Part shown: positions 1-9,574 of the stretch, in pieces
Layout of the letters: every line of letters starts with the position of its first letter
Position numbering within the stretch: position 1 is the first letter of the stretch
Source: Microbacterium phyllosphaerae
GTDB lineage: Bacteria > Actinomycetota > Actinomycetes > Actinomycetales > Microbacteriaceae
Direction: 5' to 3'
DNA length: 64,000 nucleotides
NCBI RefSeq assembly: GCF_017876435.1
Contig: NZ_JAGIOA010000001.1
Location: 2,418,001 to 2,482,000 of the forward strand
Program-made: the position numbers and the translations under genes
Notes under the pieces: model-generated
What the model was told of the DNA's origin: nothing
Seen by the model: only the letters and a program-made list of their open reading frames with translations
The model's database searches: none

Positions 1-385
1 GGTACGCACCGATGGCACCACCGATGAGCGCACCGAAGATCGCGATGCCACCCTCCCAGATCGCCCAGACGGAGCCGGGCTCGAACGGGTTCCAGGTGTT
101 CTTGCCCTCGCCGAAGTAGAAGTTCGGGTGGGTGAGCACGTGGAAGATGCGCGCGCCGATGATGGCGATCGGAACGGCGAGGATCGAGATGTCGATCACG
201 ACCCACGGCTCTGCCCCGCGCTTGGTCAGGCGGTGGTTGGTCAGCAGCACGGCGGCGATGATGCCGGCGATGATGCAGAGCGCGTAGAAGTGGATCCGGA
301 GCGGGCCGAGGTCGATGTAGGAGACCGGGGGGCTGGGGATGCTGGCGAGCACGCCGCTGAAGGTGCTGTGGAGCGCGAGGGACAT
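1..385 (-). CDS. lgt: Prolipoprotein diacylglyceryl transferase Lgt, N-terminal part (cut by window edge)
   Basis: Lgt transfers the diacylglyceryl group of phosphatidylglycerol to the lipobox cysteine of prolipoproteins in the cytoplasmic membrane. The 128 residues visible start with ATG at 385 and show the family pattern: an N-terminal IPSPP segment, a membrane segment around residues 33-53 (HFYALCIIAGIIAAVLLT), then GARIFHVLTH and the EGGIAIFGALIGG loop typical of Lgt. The C-terminal half lies outside the window. It directly follows trpA (10 bp gap), the usual actinobacterial arrangement. A TAGAAT element seven bases before the ATG suggests its own, possibly leaderless, transcript. The family call is firm. 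Confidence 0.95.
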   Translation of the reverse strand, partial: MSLALHSTFSGVLASIPSPPVSYIDLGPLRIHFYALCIIAGIIAAVLLTNHRLTKRGAEPWVVIDISILAVPIAIIGARIFHVLTHPNFYFGEGKNTWNPFEPGSVWAIWEGGIAIFGALIGGAIGAY

Positions 386-392
386 GATTGCG

Positions 393-398
393 ATTCTA
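393..398 (-). promoter_or_regulatory. Candidate -10 element for lgt on the trpA stop codon
   Basis: On the minus strand TAGAAT lies with 7 bases between it and the lgt ATG, so transcription would start at or next to the start codon (leaderless mRNA). The first three bases, TAG, are also the trpA stop codon. No good -35 hexamer was recognised. The element matches the actinobacterial TANNNT pattern; the rest is inference. Confidence 0.45.
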
Positions 399-1199
399 GT
401 TCTCGTGTACGGGGCGCGACGACGACGTGCCGACGGCCAGGTTTCGGGTGACCTCGGCGAGGGCGGGGATGCCGCCGTCGCGCAGGGCGCGGACGAGTGC
501 GGTGCCGACGATCGCGCCGTCGGCGTACTCGGACACGCCGGCGATCTGCTCGGCGGTCGAGATGCCGATGCCCACGCAGGCTCGGATGCTGCCGTGCTCG
601 CGCAGGCGTCCGACCAGTGTGCGCGCCGCACGGTCGAGTTCGGTGCGTTCTCCGGTGATGCCCATGGTCGACACGGTGTAGACGAATCCGGTCGACGACT
701 TCACCACGAGTTCGAGGCGCTCATCGGTCGACGTGGGGGCTGCGAGGAAGACGCGGTCGAGGCCGGTCCGCTCGCTCGCCGCGATCCACTCCCCCGCGAC
801 GTCGGGTGTGATGTCGGGCGTGATGAGCCCTGCGCCGCCCGCTGCCAGCAGATCGTCGGCATAGCGGTCGACGCCGTACTGGAAGACGGGGTTCCAGTAG
901 GTCATGACCAGCACGGGGACATCGGTGGCGGCGGTGATCGCACGGATCGCGGTGAAGAGGTCCTTCATCTTGAACCCGTTCGCGAGCGCGGCGGTCGTCG
1001 CCTCCTGGATCACCGCGCCGTCCATCACCGGGTCGCTGTACGGCGGGCCGAGCTCGATGATGTCGACGCCGTTCTCGGCGAGGGCGATCGCGGCCTGGAT
1101 GCTCGTCTCGAGGTCGGGGAAGCCGACCGGGAGGTATCCGACGAAGGCGCTGCGACCCGCCGCGTGGGCTGCGGCGATCGCCTGTTCGACGCGGCTCAT
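396..1199 (-). CDS. trpA: Tryptophan synthase alpha chain
   Basis: The 267-residue alpha subunit cleaves indole-3-glycerol phosphate to indole and glyceraldehyde 3-phosphate; the indole passes to TrpB. Both catalytic acids are visible: Glu49 in DIIELG and Asp60 in SDPVMDG. The glycine-rich phosphate-binding part is near GIGIST, and the length is standard. Its start overlaps the trpB stop by 4 nt (ATGA), consistent with translational coupling. It ends in TAG, whose bases are shared with a possible lgt promoter. It is the last trp gene of the run. Confidence 0.98.
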   Translation of the reverse strand: MSRVEQAIAAAHAAGRSAFVGYLPVGFPDLETSIQAAIALAENGVDIIELGPPYSDPVMDGAVIQEATTAALANGFKMKDLFTAIRAITAATDVPVLVMTYWNPVFQYGVDRYADDLLAAGGAGLITPDITPDVAGEWIAASERTGLDRVFLAAPTSTDERLELVVKSSTGFVYTVSTMGITGERTELDRAARTLVGRLREHGSIRACVGIGISTAEQIAGVSEYADGAIVGTALVRALRDGGIPALAEVTRNLAVGTSSSRPVHEN

Positions 1200-2464
1200 A
1201 GCTCGGGCTCCCCCTTCGAGGCTGCGTCTTCGGCTGCGGTCTCCTGGGCGACGTCGTGCGCGAGCGCCTCGGCGTCGTAGAGGTCGAAGTAGCGTGCAGC
1301 GGTGTCCATGTCCTTGTCGCCGCGGCCCGAGAGGCAGATCGCGATCACGGCATCCGGGCCGAGCTCGCGTCCGAGGCGCAGGGCTCCCGCGAGAGCATGC
1401 GCGGATTCGATCGCCGGGATGATGCCTTCGGTGCGACTCAGCAGACGCAGCGCCTGCATCGCCTCGTCATCGGTCGCCGGGATGTACTCGGCGCGGCCGA
1501 TGTCGGCGAGCCACGAGTGCTCGGGTCCGACCCCCGGGTAGTCGAGTCCTGCCGAGATCGAGTGCGACTCGACGGTCTGCCCGTCCTCGTCCTGTAGGAC
1601 GTAGGTCTTCGCGCCGTGCAGGATGCCGGGGCGACCGCGTTCGATGGAAGCGGCGTGACGGGGCGTGTCGACTCCGTCGCCTGCCGCCTCGACGCCGTAC
1701 AGCTTCACGCCCTCGTCATCGAGGAAGGCGTCGAACATGCCGATGGCGTTCGATCCTCCGCCGACGCACGCGACGACGGCGTCGGGGAGGCGGCCGACCT
1801 CGTCGAGAAGCTGCTGGCGGGCCTCCTCGCCGATGATCTTCTGGAAGTCGCGCACCATGGCGGGGAACGGATGCGGGCCCGCGGCGGTGCCGAAGATGTA
1901 GTTGGTGGTCTCGACGGTGGCGACCCAGTCACGGTACGCGTCGTTGATCGCGTCCTTGAGCGTGCGCGAGCCGGAGGTCACGGCGACGACCTCGGCACCG
2001 AGCAACCGCATCCGGGCGACGTTCAGCGCCTGACGCTCGGTGTCGACCTCGCCCATGTAGATCGTGCAGTCGAGGCCGAAGAGGGCTGCGGCGGTCGCGG
2101 TGGCGACGCCGTGCTGGCCCGCGCCGGTCTCGGCGATCACGCGTGTCTTGCCGAGACGCTTCGTCAGCAGCGCCTGCCCCAGCACGTTGTTGATCTTGTG
2201 CGAGCCGGTGTGATTCAGGTCCTCGCGCTTGAGGTACACGCGCGCGCCGCCGGCGTGCTCGGCGAACCGCGCGACCTCGGTCAGCGGCGACGGACGCCCG
2301 GCGTACGAGCTGAGCAACGATGCCAGCTCGGAGCGGAAGGCGGGATCGACGATCGCGTCGGCGTACGCTGCGGACAGCTCGTCGATCGCTGCGATCAGCG
2401 ATTCCGGCATGTACCGCCCGCCGTAGTCGCCGAACAGTGGCCCGTGCTGATCACGCAGGCTCAT
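1196..2464 (-). CDS. trpB: Tryptophan synthase beta chain
   Basis: The PLP-dependent beta subunit joins indole and serine to make tryptophan. From the ATG at 2464 it is 422 residues. Lys90 in [10 protein letters not shown] is the PLP Schiff-base lysine, and VGGGSNA binds the cofactor phosphate. An in-frame GTG one codon upstream (2467) is also possible; ATG is preferred because it gives the TGATG one-base overlap with the trpC stop. The C-terminal tail ([17 protein letters not shown]) is acidic and unlikely to be part of the fold. Confidence 0.98.
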   Translation of the reverse strand: MSLRDQHGPLFGDYGGRYMPESLIAAIDELSAAYADAIVDPAFRSELASLLSSYAGRPSPLTEVARFAEHAGGARVYLKREDLNHTGSHKINNVLGQALLTKRLGKTRVIAETGAGQHGVATATAAALFGLDCTIYMGEVDTERQALNVARMRLLGAEVVAVTSGSRTLKDAINDAYRDWVATVETTNYIFGTAAGPHPFPAMVRDFQKIIGEEARQQLLDEVGRLPDAVVACVGGGSNAIGMFDAFLDDEGVKLYGVEAAGDGVDTPRHAASIERGRPGILHGAKTYVLQDEDGQTVESHSISAGLDYPGVGPEHSWLADIGRAEYIPATDDEAMQALRLLSRTEGIIPAIESAHALAGALRLGRELGPDAVIAICLSGRGDKDMDTAARYFDLYDAEALAHDVAQETAAEDAASKGEPEL

Positions 2465-3237
2465 CACGCCTCCAGGAAGCTCTTGAGAGTGGCGACCGGG
2501 TCGCCCGTGACGAGCGCCTCCCCGATCAGGACGACGTCCGCACCCGCCGAGCGGTAGTGCGTGACATCTGCAGGGGTGAGTACCGCGGACTCGGCGATCT
2601 TGACGGCCGAGTCGGGGATGCGCTCGACCAGTCGACCGAACAGGTCGCGATCGAGTTCGAGGGTCTTCAGGTCGCGAGCGTTGACCCCGATCAGAGGCGC
2701 ACCGAGGTCGATCGCGACCTCGAGCTCGTCGGCCGAGTGGGTCTCGACCAGAGGGGTCATGCCGAGCTCCGTGATGAAGCCGAACAGGTCCTCCAGCACG
2801 GAGCGCTCGAGTCCGGCGACGATCAGCAGCACGAGGTCGGCACCCGCGGCACGTGCTTCGAGCACCTGGTAGCGGTTGGCGATGAAGTCCTTGCGGAGCA
2901 CCGGAAGCGAGACGCGGGAGGTGACGGCCTCGAGATCGGCCAGGCTGCCGCCGAAGCGGCGCTCCTCCGTGAGGACGCTGATCGCCGAGGCTCCGCCCGT
3001 CTCGTAGAGCGAGGCCTGCAGCGCAGGATCCGGGATCTCGGCGAGGGCACCGCGAGACGGGCTCGCGCGCTTGACCTCGGCGATGATCTTGACGCGATCG
3101 GCGGGCGCGAGGAACGCGAGGGCGTCCTTGGCCGCAGGGCGCGCGAGAGCATCGCGCTCCACGTCGGCCAAGGGCCGGGTGAGCGCGCGACGTTCTGCGT
3201 CAGCGACTGCGCCGGCCGTGAGGTCGGCGAGCACCAT
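2464..3237 (-). CDS. trpC: Indole-3-glycerol-phosphate synthase
   Basis: This 257-residue (beta/alpha)8 enzyme closes the ring of CdRP to give indole-3-glycerol phosphate, the substrate of Trp[10 protein letters not shown] and LRKDFI contain the expected active-site lysines, and the C-terminal [12 protein letters not shown] is the phosphate-binding part. The start is the ATG at 3237, which overlaps the stop codon of the small membrane gene upstream by one base (TAATG). The open frame continues further upstream, but that part is a shadow of the HGxxPAAW gene. It is monofunctional, with no fused PRA isomerase (TrpF) domain, as is usual in actinobacteria. Confidence 0.97.
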   Translation of the reverse strand: MVLADLTAGAVADAERRALTRPLADVERDALARPAAKDALAFLAPADRVKIIAEVKRASPSRGALAEIPDPALQASLYETGGASAISVLTEERRFGGSLADLEAVTSRVSLPVLRKDFIANRYQVLEARAAGADLVLLIVAGLERSVLEDLFGFITELGMTPLVETHSADELEVAIDLGAPLIGVNARDLKTLELDRDLFGRLVERIPDSAVKIAESAVLTPADVTHYRSAGADVVLIGEALVTGDPVATLKSFLEA

Positions 3238-3482
3238 TAGTGCGCCTTCGGCGAGTACTTGGGGCCCTTCACGCCGTATCCGGCCCTGGCGAGCAGCCAG
3301 CCCACGAGCGCGCCGATCGGGACGATGGCGGCGCCGACCCAGATCAGGGCGACCCACACGGGGCTGAACTCGGCGAGGCAGAACGCCAGCGTGCCGATCG
3401 TGAAGCCCGCGAGCATGATGATCACGGCGGTCCATGCTGCCGGCGAGTGTCCGTGGCCGGGGTCAGCGATCGGGTTGGTCAT
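3237..3482 (-). CDS. Small HGxxPAAW-family membrane protein
   Basis: An 81-residue protein with the signature HGHSPAAW at residues 10-17, followed by two hydrophobic segments (about residues 19-40 and 44-67) and a basic C-terminus (KGPKYSPKAH). Proteins with this signature are typically encoded just before trpC in actinobacteria. No biochemical function is known to me. Its stop overlaps the trpC start by one base, so it is probably co-translated with trpC. The start ATG at 3482 has AGGAG-type bases just upstream (GGAGGAGACC). A role in tryptophan metabolism is only suggested by position. Confidence 0.85.
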   Translation of the reverse strand: MTNPIADPGHGHSPAAWTAVIIMLAGFTIGTLAFCLAEFSPVWVALIWVGAAIVPIGALVGWLLARAGYGVKGPKYSPKAH

Positions 3483-3530
3483 GGTCTCCTCCGGGGGACG
3501 ACGTGGTGGGTCGGTTCAAGTCTATCGGGG

Positions 3531-4121
3531 TCATCGTGTGGGGTCGGTTCCGCGAGACAGGTCGTCCCACGAATCGATCGCATCCACAGGGCCTGCGGCG
3601 GCCTCGACGTGCGCGGCATCGGTGCGGTAGCGGCGTCCGCCCGTCTTCCATCGACGCCAGGTGAACAGGACGACGAGCGAGGCGGCCAGCAGCACGATCC
3701 ACCCGATGAGCGTCATGACCGGCCAGGCCGAGAGCTCGATCCCCGCGACGACGTCGGCGATCGCCGAGCTTCCCGCGAGTCCGGTGGTCTCGGTCACGGT
3801 CGGTCCGACGGCGCTCAACGGTTCGGAGAGCAGCAGCTGGAATGTCGTCCACCCGAGGAACAGGGCGCTGGCAGCGCCGAGCACGCCGAAGAACAGCCGG
3901 AGCACGGGGCCGACGATCGACAGGGCGATGCCGAGCGCCAGCACGGCGAGACTCAGGGGCGCGAGCAACGGCAGCGCGGAGGCTCCCGGAACCAGGATCG
4001 CCTCTCCGGCATCCGCGCGCTCGACGGTCAGCCACGTCTGGGTCGACGAGATGATCCCGACTGCTCCGGACAGGAGGAAACCGGAGACGGCGAGGGAGCG
4101 TCCTCGGCGGGCGAACGTCAC
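3531..4121 (-). CDS. Trp biosynthesis-associated membrane protein
   Basis: A 196-residue protein with about four hydrophobic segments (near residues 10-28, 48-70, 73-96 and 132-155), the SSTQTWL motif after the first segment, and a charged cytosolic tail ([13 protein letters not shown] onward). This matches the actinobacterial Trp_oprn_chp family (TIGR02234/PF09534), normally encoded between trpE and trpC. Function is unknown. The GTG start at 4121 overlaps the hisI stop by 4 nt (GTGA). In most relatives trpE lies between hisI and this gene; here the two overlap, so trpE cannot be present at this site. Confidence 0.88.
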   Translation of the reverse strand: MTFARRGRSLAVSGFLLSGAVGIISSTQTWLTVERADAGEAILVPGASALPLLAPLSLAVLALGIALSIVGPVLRLFFGVLGAASALFLGWTTFQLLLSEPLSAVGPTVTETTGLAGSSAIADVVAGIELSAWPVMTLIGWIVLLAASLVVLFTWRRWKTGGRRYRTDAAHVEAAAGPVDAIDSWDDLSRGTDPTR

Positions 4122-4477
4122 GAGGATGCGCCTCCTTCGACGGCTTCGAGGTCGTTCGAGTCGAAGCAGGTGCGTGTCCCGGTGTGGCAGGCGGGTCCGG
4201 TCTGGTCGACGCGGAGCAGGATCGCGTCACCGTCGCAGTCGAGGCGTGCCTCGTGCACGACCTGGATGTGGCCGGAGGTGTCGCCCTTTCGCCAGTACTC
4301 CTGCCGAGAGCGCGACCAGTACACGGCGCGCCCCGTCGTCAGTGTCCGGCGCAGTGCCTCGGCATCCATCCACGCGAGCATGAGCACCTCGGCGGTGTCC
4401 CACTGCTGCACGATGACCGGCGCGAGCCCGTCTGCGTTGAACGCGACCTGAGCGATCCGCTCCTCGATGTCGGTCAT
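4118..4477 (-). CDS. hisI: Phosphoribosyl-AMP cyclohydrolase
   Basis: A 119-residue enzyme that opens the adenine ring of phosphoribosyl-AMP, the third step of histidine synthesis. The metal-binding pattern DCDGDAI followed by [12 protein letters not shown] (zinc and magnesium ligands) is present. It is the short monofunctional form; the preceding step is carried out by the separate hisE upstream in the same run. The ATG at 4477 overlaps the hisF stop by 4 nt. Longer in-frame extensions upstream are shadows of hisF. Confidence 0.96.
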   Translation of the reverse strand: MTDIEERIAQVAFNADGLAPVIVQQWDTAEVLMLAWMDAEALRRTLTTGRAVYWSRSRQEYWRKGDTSGHIQVVHEARLDCDGDAILLRVDQTGPACHTGTRTCFDSNDLEAVEGGASS

Positions 4478-5235
4478 CGGACCAGCACTCCCTCTGCGCG
4501 CAGCGCGTCCTTCACGTCTCCGACGGTGAGAGCACCCGTGTGGAACACGCTCGCAGCGAGCACCGCATCCGCCCCCGCCTTGATCGCCGGAGCGAAGTCC
4601 GATGCCTTGCCTGCACCACCCGAGGCGATGACCGGCACGGACGCCGCCTCGCGCATGAGCTTCACCAGTTCGAGATCGAAGCCGTCGCGCGTGCCGTCCG
4701 CATCGATCGAGTTGACGAGCAGCTCTCCGGCACCGCGCTCGGCTGCCTCTCGCGCCCACTCGAGGGCATCGAGGGTCGTCTGCGTGCGTCCACCGTGCGT
4801 GGTGACCACGAAACCGGACGTGGTGGTGTCCGCGCGCTTGACGTCGAGCGAGAGGACGAGGACCTGCGCGCCGAACCGGTCGGCGATCTCACCGATCAGC
4901 TCGGGTCGCGCGATGGCGGCGGAATTGACGCCGACCTTGTCGGCGCCGACCGAGAGCAGCCGCGCGACGTCGTCGACGCTGCGGACTCCCCCGCCGACGG
5001 TCAGCGGCACGAAGACCTGCTCCGCAGTGCGCTGCACGACGTCGTAGGTCGTCGCGCGGGCGTCGACGGTCGCGGTGACGTCGAGAAACGTGATCTCATC
5101 CGCACCCTGCGCCGCATAGTGGCGCGCGAGTTCGACGGGGTCGCCCATGTCGCGGAGGTTCTCGAAGTTCACTCCCTTGACGACGCGGCCGTCGGCGACG
5201 TCCAGACACGGGATGACTCGGCTCGCGAGCGTCAT
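4474..5235 (-). CDS. hisF: Imidazole glycerol phosphate synthase subunit HisF
   Basis: The cyclase subunit uses ammonia supplied by HisH to turn PRFAR into imidazole-glycerol phosphate and AICAR. The 253 residues form a (beta/alpha)8 barrel; the catalytic aspartates are in IPCLDV (Asp12) and LSLDVK, and both phosphate sites (VGGGVRS and ASGGAGK) are clear. hisH is not in the window. The ATG at 5235 overlaps the hisG stop by one base (TGATG). Confidence 0.98.
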   Translation of the reverse strand: MTLASRVIPCLDVADGRVVKGVNFENLRDMGDPVELARHYAAQGADEITFLDVTATVDARATTYDVVQRTAEQVFVPLTVGGGVRSVDDVARLLSVGADKVGVNSAAIARPELIGEIADRFGAQVLVLSLDVKRADTTTSGFVVTTHGGRTQTTLDALEWAREAAERGAGELLVNSIDADGTRDGFDLELVKLMREAASVPVIASGGAGKASDFAPAIKAGADAVLAASVFHTGALTVGDVKDALRAEGVLVR

Positions 5236-6077
5236 CAGAGCCTCGCGTTGTGGATCGCCGTCACGAGGATCGCCCGGGCGCCGAGCGCGTACAGCGCGTC
5301 CATCACGGGGTTCACCCGTGCCCGCGCCACCATCACGCGGACAGCCACCCATTCGGGATCCCGCAGCGGCGAGACGGTCGGCGACTCGATGCCGCCGGCG
5401 ATCTTCACCGCGTCGTCGAGCAGCGCCAGAGGCAGGTCGTAGTCGATCATCACGAATCGTCGGGCGACCATCACACCGCGCAGGCGGCGCAGCAGCGTCT
5501 CGGACCCCTCAGCGTCCTGCGGGCCGGCGATCAGGACCGCTTCGGACTGCAGGATCACGGGACCGAAGACGTCGAGGCCGGCCTGGCGCAGCGTCGTGCC
5601 TGTCTCGACGACGTCAGCGACGGCGTCGGCGACGCCGAGGCGCACGGCGGACTCCACGGCGCCGTCGAGCGGCACGAGATCGACCGCGATGCCGCGCTCG
5701 TCGAGGAACGCATCGACCAGCCCCGGGTACGAGGTCGCGATGCGGAGACCGTCGAGCTCCGAGACCTCGGTGTAGCGGCCGGAGGGCGCCGCGAAGCGGA
5801 AGGTCGAACCGGCGAAGCCGAGCGCCTCGATCTCGCGCGCTCCGGGCATCCGGGCGTCGAGCAGGAGGTCGCGACCCGTGATGCCGACGTCGATGGCGCC
5901 GGAGCCGACGTAGGTGGCGATGTCCTTCGGGCGGAGGTAGAAGAACTCGACGTCGTTGTCGGTGTCGACGACGTGGAGGGTCTTGGGGTCACGACGACCG
6001 GCGTAGCCGGCCTCAGCGAGCATGTCGGCGGCCGTCTCGGAGAGAGAGCCCTTGTTGGGAACAGCAATGCGCAGCAT
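5235..6077 (-). CDS. hisG: ATP phosphoribosyltransferase, long form
   Basis: This enzyme commits PRPP and ATP to histidine synthesis. At 280 residues it is the long form: an N-terminal catalytic part starting [13 protein letters not shown], the PRPP site region [14 protein letters not shown], and a C-terminal ferredoxin-like regulatory domain (from about residue 210, ESPTVSPL onward) that binds histidine for feedback inhibition in other long HisG enzymes. It therefore should not need HisZ. It is separated from hisE by 38 bp. Confidence 0.98.
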   Translation of the reverse strand: MLRIAVPNKGSLSETAADMLAEAGYAGRRDPKTLHVVDTDNDVEFFYLRPKDIATYVGSGAIDVGITGRDLLLDARMPGAREIEALGFAGSTFRFAAPSGRYTEVSELDGLRIATSYPGLVDAFLDERGIAVDLVPLDGAVESAVRLGVADAVADVVETGTTLRQAGLDVFGPVILQSEAVLIAGPQDAEGSETLLRRLRGVMVARRFVMIDYDLPLALLDDAVKIAGGIESPTVSPLRDPEWVAVRVMVARARVNPVMDALYALGARAILVTAIHNARL

Positions 6078-6115
6078 GGGATGCCTTCAGATCGAAGCGA
6101 GTGGGGCGGAGCGCT

Positions 6116-6379
6116 TCACAGATGTCGGTAGACGTCCTGCAGGCTCAGGCCCTTCGCGATCATCATCACCTGCACGTGGTATAGCAGCTGCGAGATCTCC
6201 TCGGCCGCGGCCTCGTCGGATTCGTACTCGGAGGCCATCCATACCTCGGCGGCCTCTTCGACGATCTTCTTGCCGATCGTGTGCACGCCGCCGTCGAGCT
6301 CTGCGACCGTCCCCGATCCTTCGGGTCGGGTCTCGGCCTTGAGGCTGAGCTCGGCGAACAGCTCGTCGAAAGTCTTCAC
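6116..6379 (-). CDS. hisE: Phosphoribosyl-ATP pyrophosphatase
   Basis: An 87-residue all-alpha MazG-like enzyme that removes pyrophosphate from PR-ATP, the second step of the histidine pathway. The signature [13 protein letters not shown] followed by [10 protein letters not shown] supplies the metal-binding acidic residues. It is the monofunctional form, not fused to hisI. The ATG overlaps the rpe stop by 4 nt, so translation is likely coupled to rpe, although the two belong to different pathways. Confidence 0.96.
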   Translation of the reverse strand: MKTFDELFAELSLKAETRPEGSGTVAELDGGVHTIGKKIVEEAAEVWMASEYESDEAAAEEISQLLYHVQVMMIAKGLSLQDVYRHL

Positions 6380-7056
6380 GATTCCAGGCTAGCGGCTCTG
6401 GCGCGGTCCCTGAGCCGAGTGACGGCCGCTTCGACGTCCTCGGCGCCGTACACGGCGGATCCCGCGACGAAGGTGTCTGCCCCGGCGGCAGCGGCCGCCT
6501 CGATCGTCGCGTCCGAGATGCCGCCGTCGACCTGGAGCCAGACGTTCGAGCCGCGGCGCTTGGCCTCATCCGCGAGAGCGCGCAGCTTCGGCATCGTCTC
6601 GGGCATGAACCCCTGACCGCCGAACCCGGGCTCCACCGTCATGACGAGGATCTGATCGAACTCCTCGAGCACGCTGTACAGGCCCTCGGCAGGGGTGTCG
6701 GGCTTGATCGCGACGCCGGCTCGAGCCCCGATGCTGCGAAGCGTGCGGGCGAGGGAGATCGGGTCGGCCGCGGCCTCGAGATGGAACGTCACGCTCGCGG
6801 CACCGAGCTCTGCGTAAGCGGGCGCCCAGCGCTCGGGGTCGGTGATCATCAGATGCACGTCGAGTGGGATCGGGCTCGTCGCCTGGATCCGCTCGACCAT
6901 CTGGGTGCCGAAGGTGAGGTTCGGCACGAAATGGTTGTCCATGACGTCGACATGCGCGAAGTCGGCCGACGCGATCTTCGCGAGGTCCCGCTGCATGTTG
7001 ACGAAGTCGGCGGCGAGGATGCTGGGGTTGATGCGCGGTGCGCCCGGGAGTTCCAC
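6376..7056 (-). CDS. rpe: Ribulose-phosphate 3-epimerase
   Basis: Rpe interconverts ribulose 5-phosphate and xylulose 5-phosphate in the pentose phosphate pathway. The GTG at 7056 gives 226 residues starting [25 protein letters not shown] lies about 8 bases upstream, which decides this start over the longer open frame. Barrel motifs [30 protein letters not shown] and QVDGGIS carry the metal ligands and catalytic aspartates. It lies 4 bp after the rsmB stop. Confidence 0.97.
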   Translation of the reverse strand: MELPGAPRINPSILAADFVNMQRDLAKIASADFAHVDVMDNHFVPNLTFGTQMVERIQATSPIPLDVHLMITDPERWAPAYAELGAASVTFHLEAAADPISLARTLRSIGARAGVAIKPDTPAEGLYSVLEEFDQILVMTVEPGFGGQGFMPETMPKLRALADEAKRRGSNVWLQVDGGISDATIEAAAAAGADTFVAGSAVYGAEDVEAAVTRLRDRARAASLES

Positions 7057-7060
7057 GTGT

Positions 7061-8599
7061 CTATTCTCCTTCGTCGGCGCGTGCGCTGCGCTTGTCGGAC
7101 GCGGCGAGCGTGTCAGTCGTGTCCCGCTGCAGGAGCGCGAGGAACATCGCGTCCGTGCCATGGCGATGCGGCCAGAGCTGGACCCGACCCGAGCCGTCGT
7201 CTGCGAGGTCGATCGGTGAGTCAGCGACCCGTGCGACCACCGCACGTGCGTCGAGCTCAGTGATGTCGGTGCGTCCGCGCAGGACCTCCTGCACCACGCC
7301 CGTCGTCTCGGCGAGATGCGGCGAGCAGGTCGCGTAGGCGACGATGCCACCGGGCGCGAGCGCGTCGAGCGCTGAGGACAGCAGTTCGACCTGCAGCGGC
7401 ACGAGCTCGGCGACGTCGGCCGGGGACTTGCGCCAGCGGGCCTCAGGACGCCGCCTGAGCGCACCGAGGCCGGTGCAGGGGGCATCGACCAGGATGCGAT
7501 CGAACATGCCGCTGTGCGAGGCGCCGAAGGTCCGGCCGTCCTCCTCATGGACGACGATCTCCCCGGGCACGGCGCGCAGGGCGTTGCGCACGAGACGAGC
7601 CCGGGTCGGCACGACCTCGTTGGCCTCGAGTGTCACATGATGCGGGCCGGCGACCGCTGCGAGCAGCGCCGTCTTGCCTCCGGGGCCGGCGCAGAGGTCG
7701 AGCCACCGCTCGCCCTCTGCGATCGGTGCGGCTCCGGCCAGCGCGAGTGCGACGAGCTGCGATCCCTCGTCCTGGACGCGCACGGTGCCGCCGGACGCGG
7801 CGATCACGCGGTGCGGGTCTCCGCCCGGCGAACCGTATGCCGTCGGCGCATACGGCCGACGTGGCTCTCTCGGCTCCGCGAGGCCGGGGAGCGCGACCAG
7901 CGTCACCTCGGGTGAGGCATTGTCGGCGTCGAGGAGATCGTCGAGCTCATCCGCGCGTCCCTCCGCCGCGAGAGCGCGGCGGAGAGCACGGATGACCCAC
8001 ACCGGGTGGGCAGAGCGCAGGGCGAGCCGCTCGTCGTCGGAGCGCGCCGAGTCCTCGATGCGCTTCTCCCATTCCTCCGGAGTCTCCCGGGTGATCCGGC
8101 GCAGCACGGCGTTCGCGAAGCTCGACGCTCCACGCCCCTGTGCCATCGCGACGAGGTTCACGGACTCGTTCACCGCGGCGTGCGAGGCGACCCGGGTGGC
8201 GAGCAGCTGATGTGTCGCGAGCCGCAGTGCATCGAGCACGGCCGGATCGATCTCGTCGGCGGGCCGGTCGGCTGCCGCCGAGATGATCGCATCGTACGTG
8301 CCTCGGCGCCGCAGTGTGCCGTACGCGAGTTCGGTGGCCAGCGCCGCATCCTGCGGGTTGAGGCCGGCTTCCGCGATGGCCGGGGGCAGGATCAGGTTGG
8401 CGTACGCCTCGGACTCCGACACGGCGCGGAGCACGTCGTATGCGACCCTCCTGGCCGGCTGCACAGTGCGCTGCGGGCCGCGCTGCTGCCCCTCTCCCCC
8501 GGACGCACCTCGTCGGCCGGACGCAGGATCGCGCCGCCCCTGCGAGCGGCCACGGGGGTCTCCGGTGCGGCGACGACGCTCGCCCTGCTCGCCGCTCAT
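7061..8599 (-). CDS. rsmB: RsmB-family 16S rRNA (cytosine-C5) methyltransferase with NusB-like N-terminus
   Basis: Predicted to methylate a cytosine of 16S rRNA (C967 in E. coli) using SAM. The 512 residues comprise an Arg/Gly/Gln-rich disordered leader (about 1-50), a NusB-like RNA-binding domain (about 55-185), and a Rossmann methyltransferase domain with LCAGPGGKTALLA (SAM site), DAPCTGLG and YATCS, the last two holding the catalytic cysteine pair. The ATG at 8599 overlaps the fmt stop by 4 nt, and so is preferred over the ORF start at 8641. The fmt-rsmB pairing is common in bacteria. Confidence 0.94.
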   Translation of the reverse strand: MSGEQGERRRRTGDPRGRSQGRRDPASGRRGASGGEGQQRGPQRTVQPARRVAYDVLRAVSESEAYANLILPPAIAEAGLNPQDAALATELAYGTLRRRGTYDAIISAAADRPADEIDPAVLDALRLATHQLLATRVASHAAVNESVNLVAMAQGRGASSFANAVLRRITRETPEEWEKRIEDSARSDDERLALRSAHPVWVIRALRRALAAEGRADELDDLLDADNASPEVTLVALPGLAEPREPRRPYAPTAYGSPGGDPHRVIAASGGTVRVQDEGSQLVALALAGAAPIAEGERWLDLCAGPGGKTALLAAVAGPHHVTLEANEVVPTRARLVRNALRAVPGEIVVHEEDGRTFGASHSGMFDRILVDAPCTGLGALRRRPEARWRKSPADVAELVPLQVELLSSALDALAPGGIVAYATCSPHLAETTGVVQEVLRGRTDITELDARAVVARVADSPIDLADDGSGRVQLWPHRHGTDAMFLALLQRDTTDTLAASDKRSARADEGE

Positions 8600-9516
8600 G
8601 CTCCGGCCCTCACATTCTCGGTGTCGCGCTGACCACGCCACCAGTCGACAGCGTTCATGGCGCCCTTCCCTGCGGGCTGCACCCGCGTGACCGACAGCGG
8701 TGCGGATCCGGTCCCGATGAGCAGCGCCGACTTGGTCGCGACGATCTCGCCGGGTTCCAGTTCCGCACCGTCATCTCCGGGCACCGCTGCGAGGATCTTG
8801 AGTCGCAGACCGTCGACCGTCGTGTGGGCGCCGGGCTCGGGTGTGACTCCGCGGAATCGCGCGAACACCGATCCGAGCGACTGCGCCCAGTCGAGCAGCC
8901 CGTCGTCGAGGGTGAGCTTCGGCGCGAGCGTCGGCTCGCCGCGCTGCGGCACCGATCGGGCGGTGCCGTCGGCGATCGACGCGACCACCTCCGACATCAG
9001 ATCAGCACCGTCGACCGCGAGAGTCTCGAGCGCCGCATCGGCGGTCGCCTCCGGGGCGACGTCGACGACGCGCGTGGCGAAGACATCGCCCGCATCGAGC
9101 GCAGGAACGAGCTGGAAGACGCTCGCGCCCAGCTGCTCATCACCCGCGATCAGCGCTCTCTGCACCGGTGCGGCGCCTCGCCACTGCGGCAGGAGCGAGA
9201 AATGGAGGTTGATCCAACCCTTCGCCGGGGTGGAGAGCAGCGGCTCGCGGACCAAACCCCCGTACGCGACGATCACTCCCAGTTCGGCGCCGAGCGCGGC
9301 GATCGCGTCTGTCGCCTCCGCATCGAGCCGTGCGGCCTTGATCACCGGCAGACCCAGTTCGGTCGCCACCTGGGCGACCGGCGACGGCGTCAACACGCGT
9401 TTGCGGCCCAGCGGCGCATCAGGCCGAGTGACGACGGCGGCGACGTCGTGCTCGGTCGCGAGGCGACGGAGGGTGGGAACGGCGGCCGACGGTGTGCCGG
9501 CGAAGACGAGACGCAT
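8596..9516 (-). CDS. fmt: Methionyl-tRNA formyltransferase
   Basis: Fmt formylates initiator Met-tRNA. The 306-residue protein shows LVFAGTPSAAVPTLRRL at the N-terminus, the folate enzyme motif HFSLLPQWRGAAPVQ (catalytic Asn/His region) and a C-terminal OB-like domain. CCGGAG precedes the ATG by about 8 bases. In bacteria fmt is often next to def; here its neighbours are priA upstream and rsmB downstream, the usual actinobacterial layout. It lies 58 bp after priA. Confidence 0.97.
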   Translation of the reverse strand: MRLVFAGTPSAAVPTLRRLATEHDVAAVVTRPDAPLGRKRVLTPSPVAQVATELGLPVIKAARLDAEATDAIAALGAELGVIVAYGGLVREPLLSTPAKGWINLHFSLLPQWRGAAPVQRALIAGDEQLGASVFQLVPALDAGDVFATRVVDVAPEATADAALETLAVDGADLMSEVVASIADGTARSVPQRGEPTLAPKLTLDDGLLDWAQSLGSVFARFRGVTPEPGAHTTVDGLRLKILAAVPGDDGAELEPGEIVATKSALLIGTGSAPLSVTRVQPAGKGAMNAVDWWRGQRDTENVRAGA

Positions 9517-9574
9517 GAAGGTGCTCCGGAGGGATGCGGTGGTGGATCGGGTGAGTGCTGAGCGTTCTTCGTGA

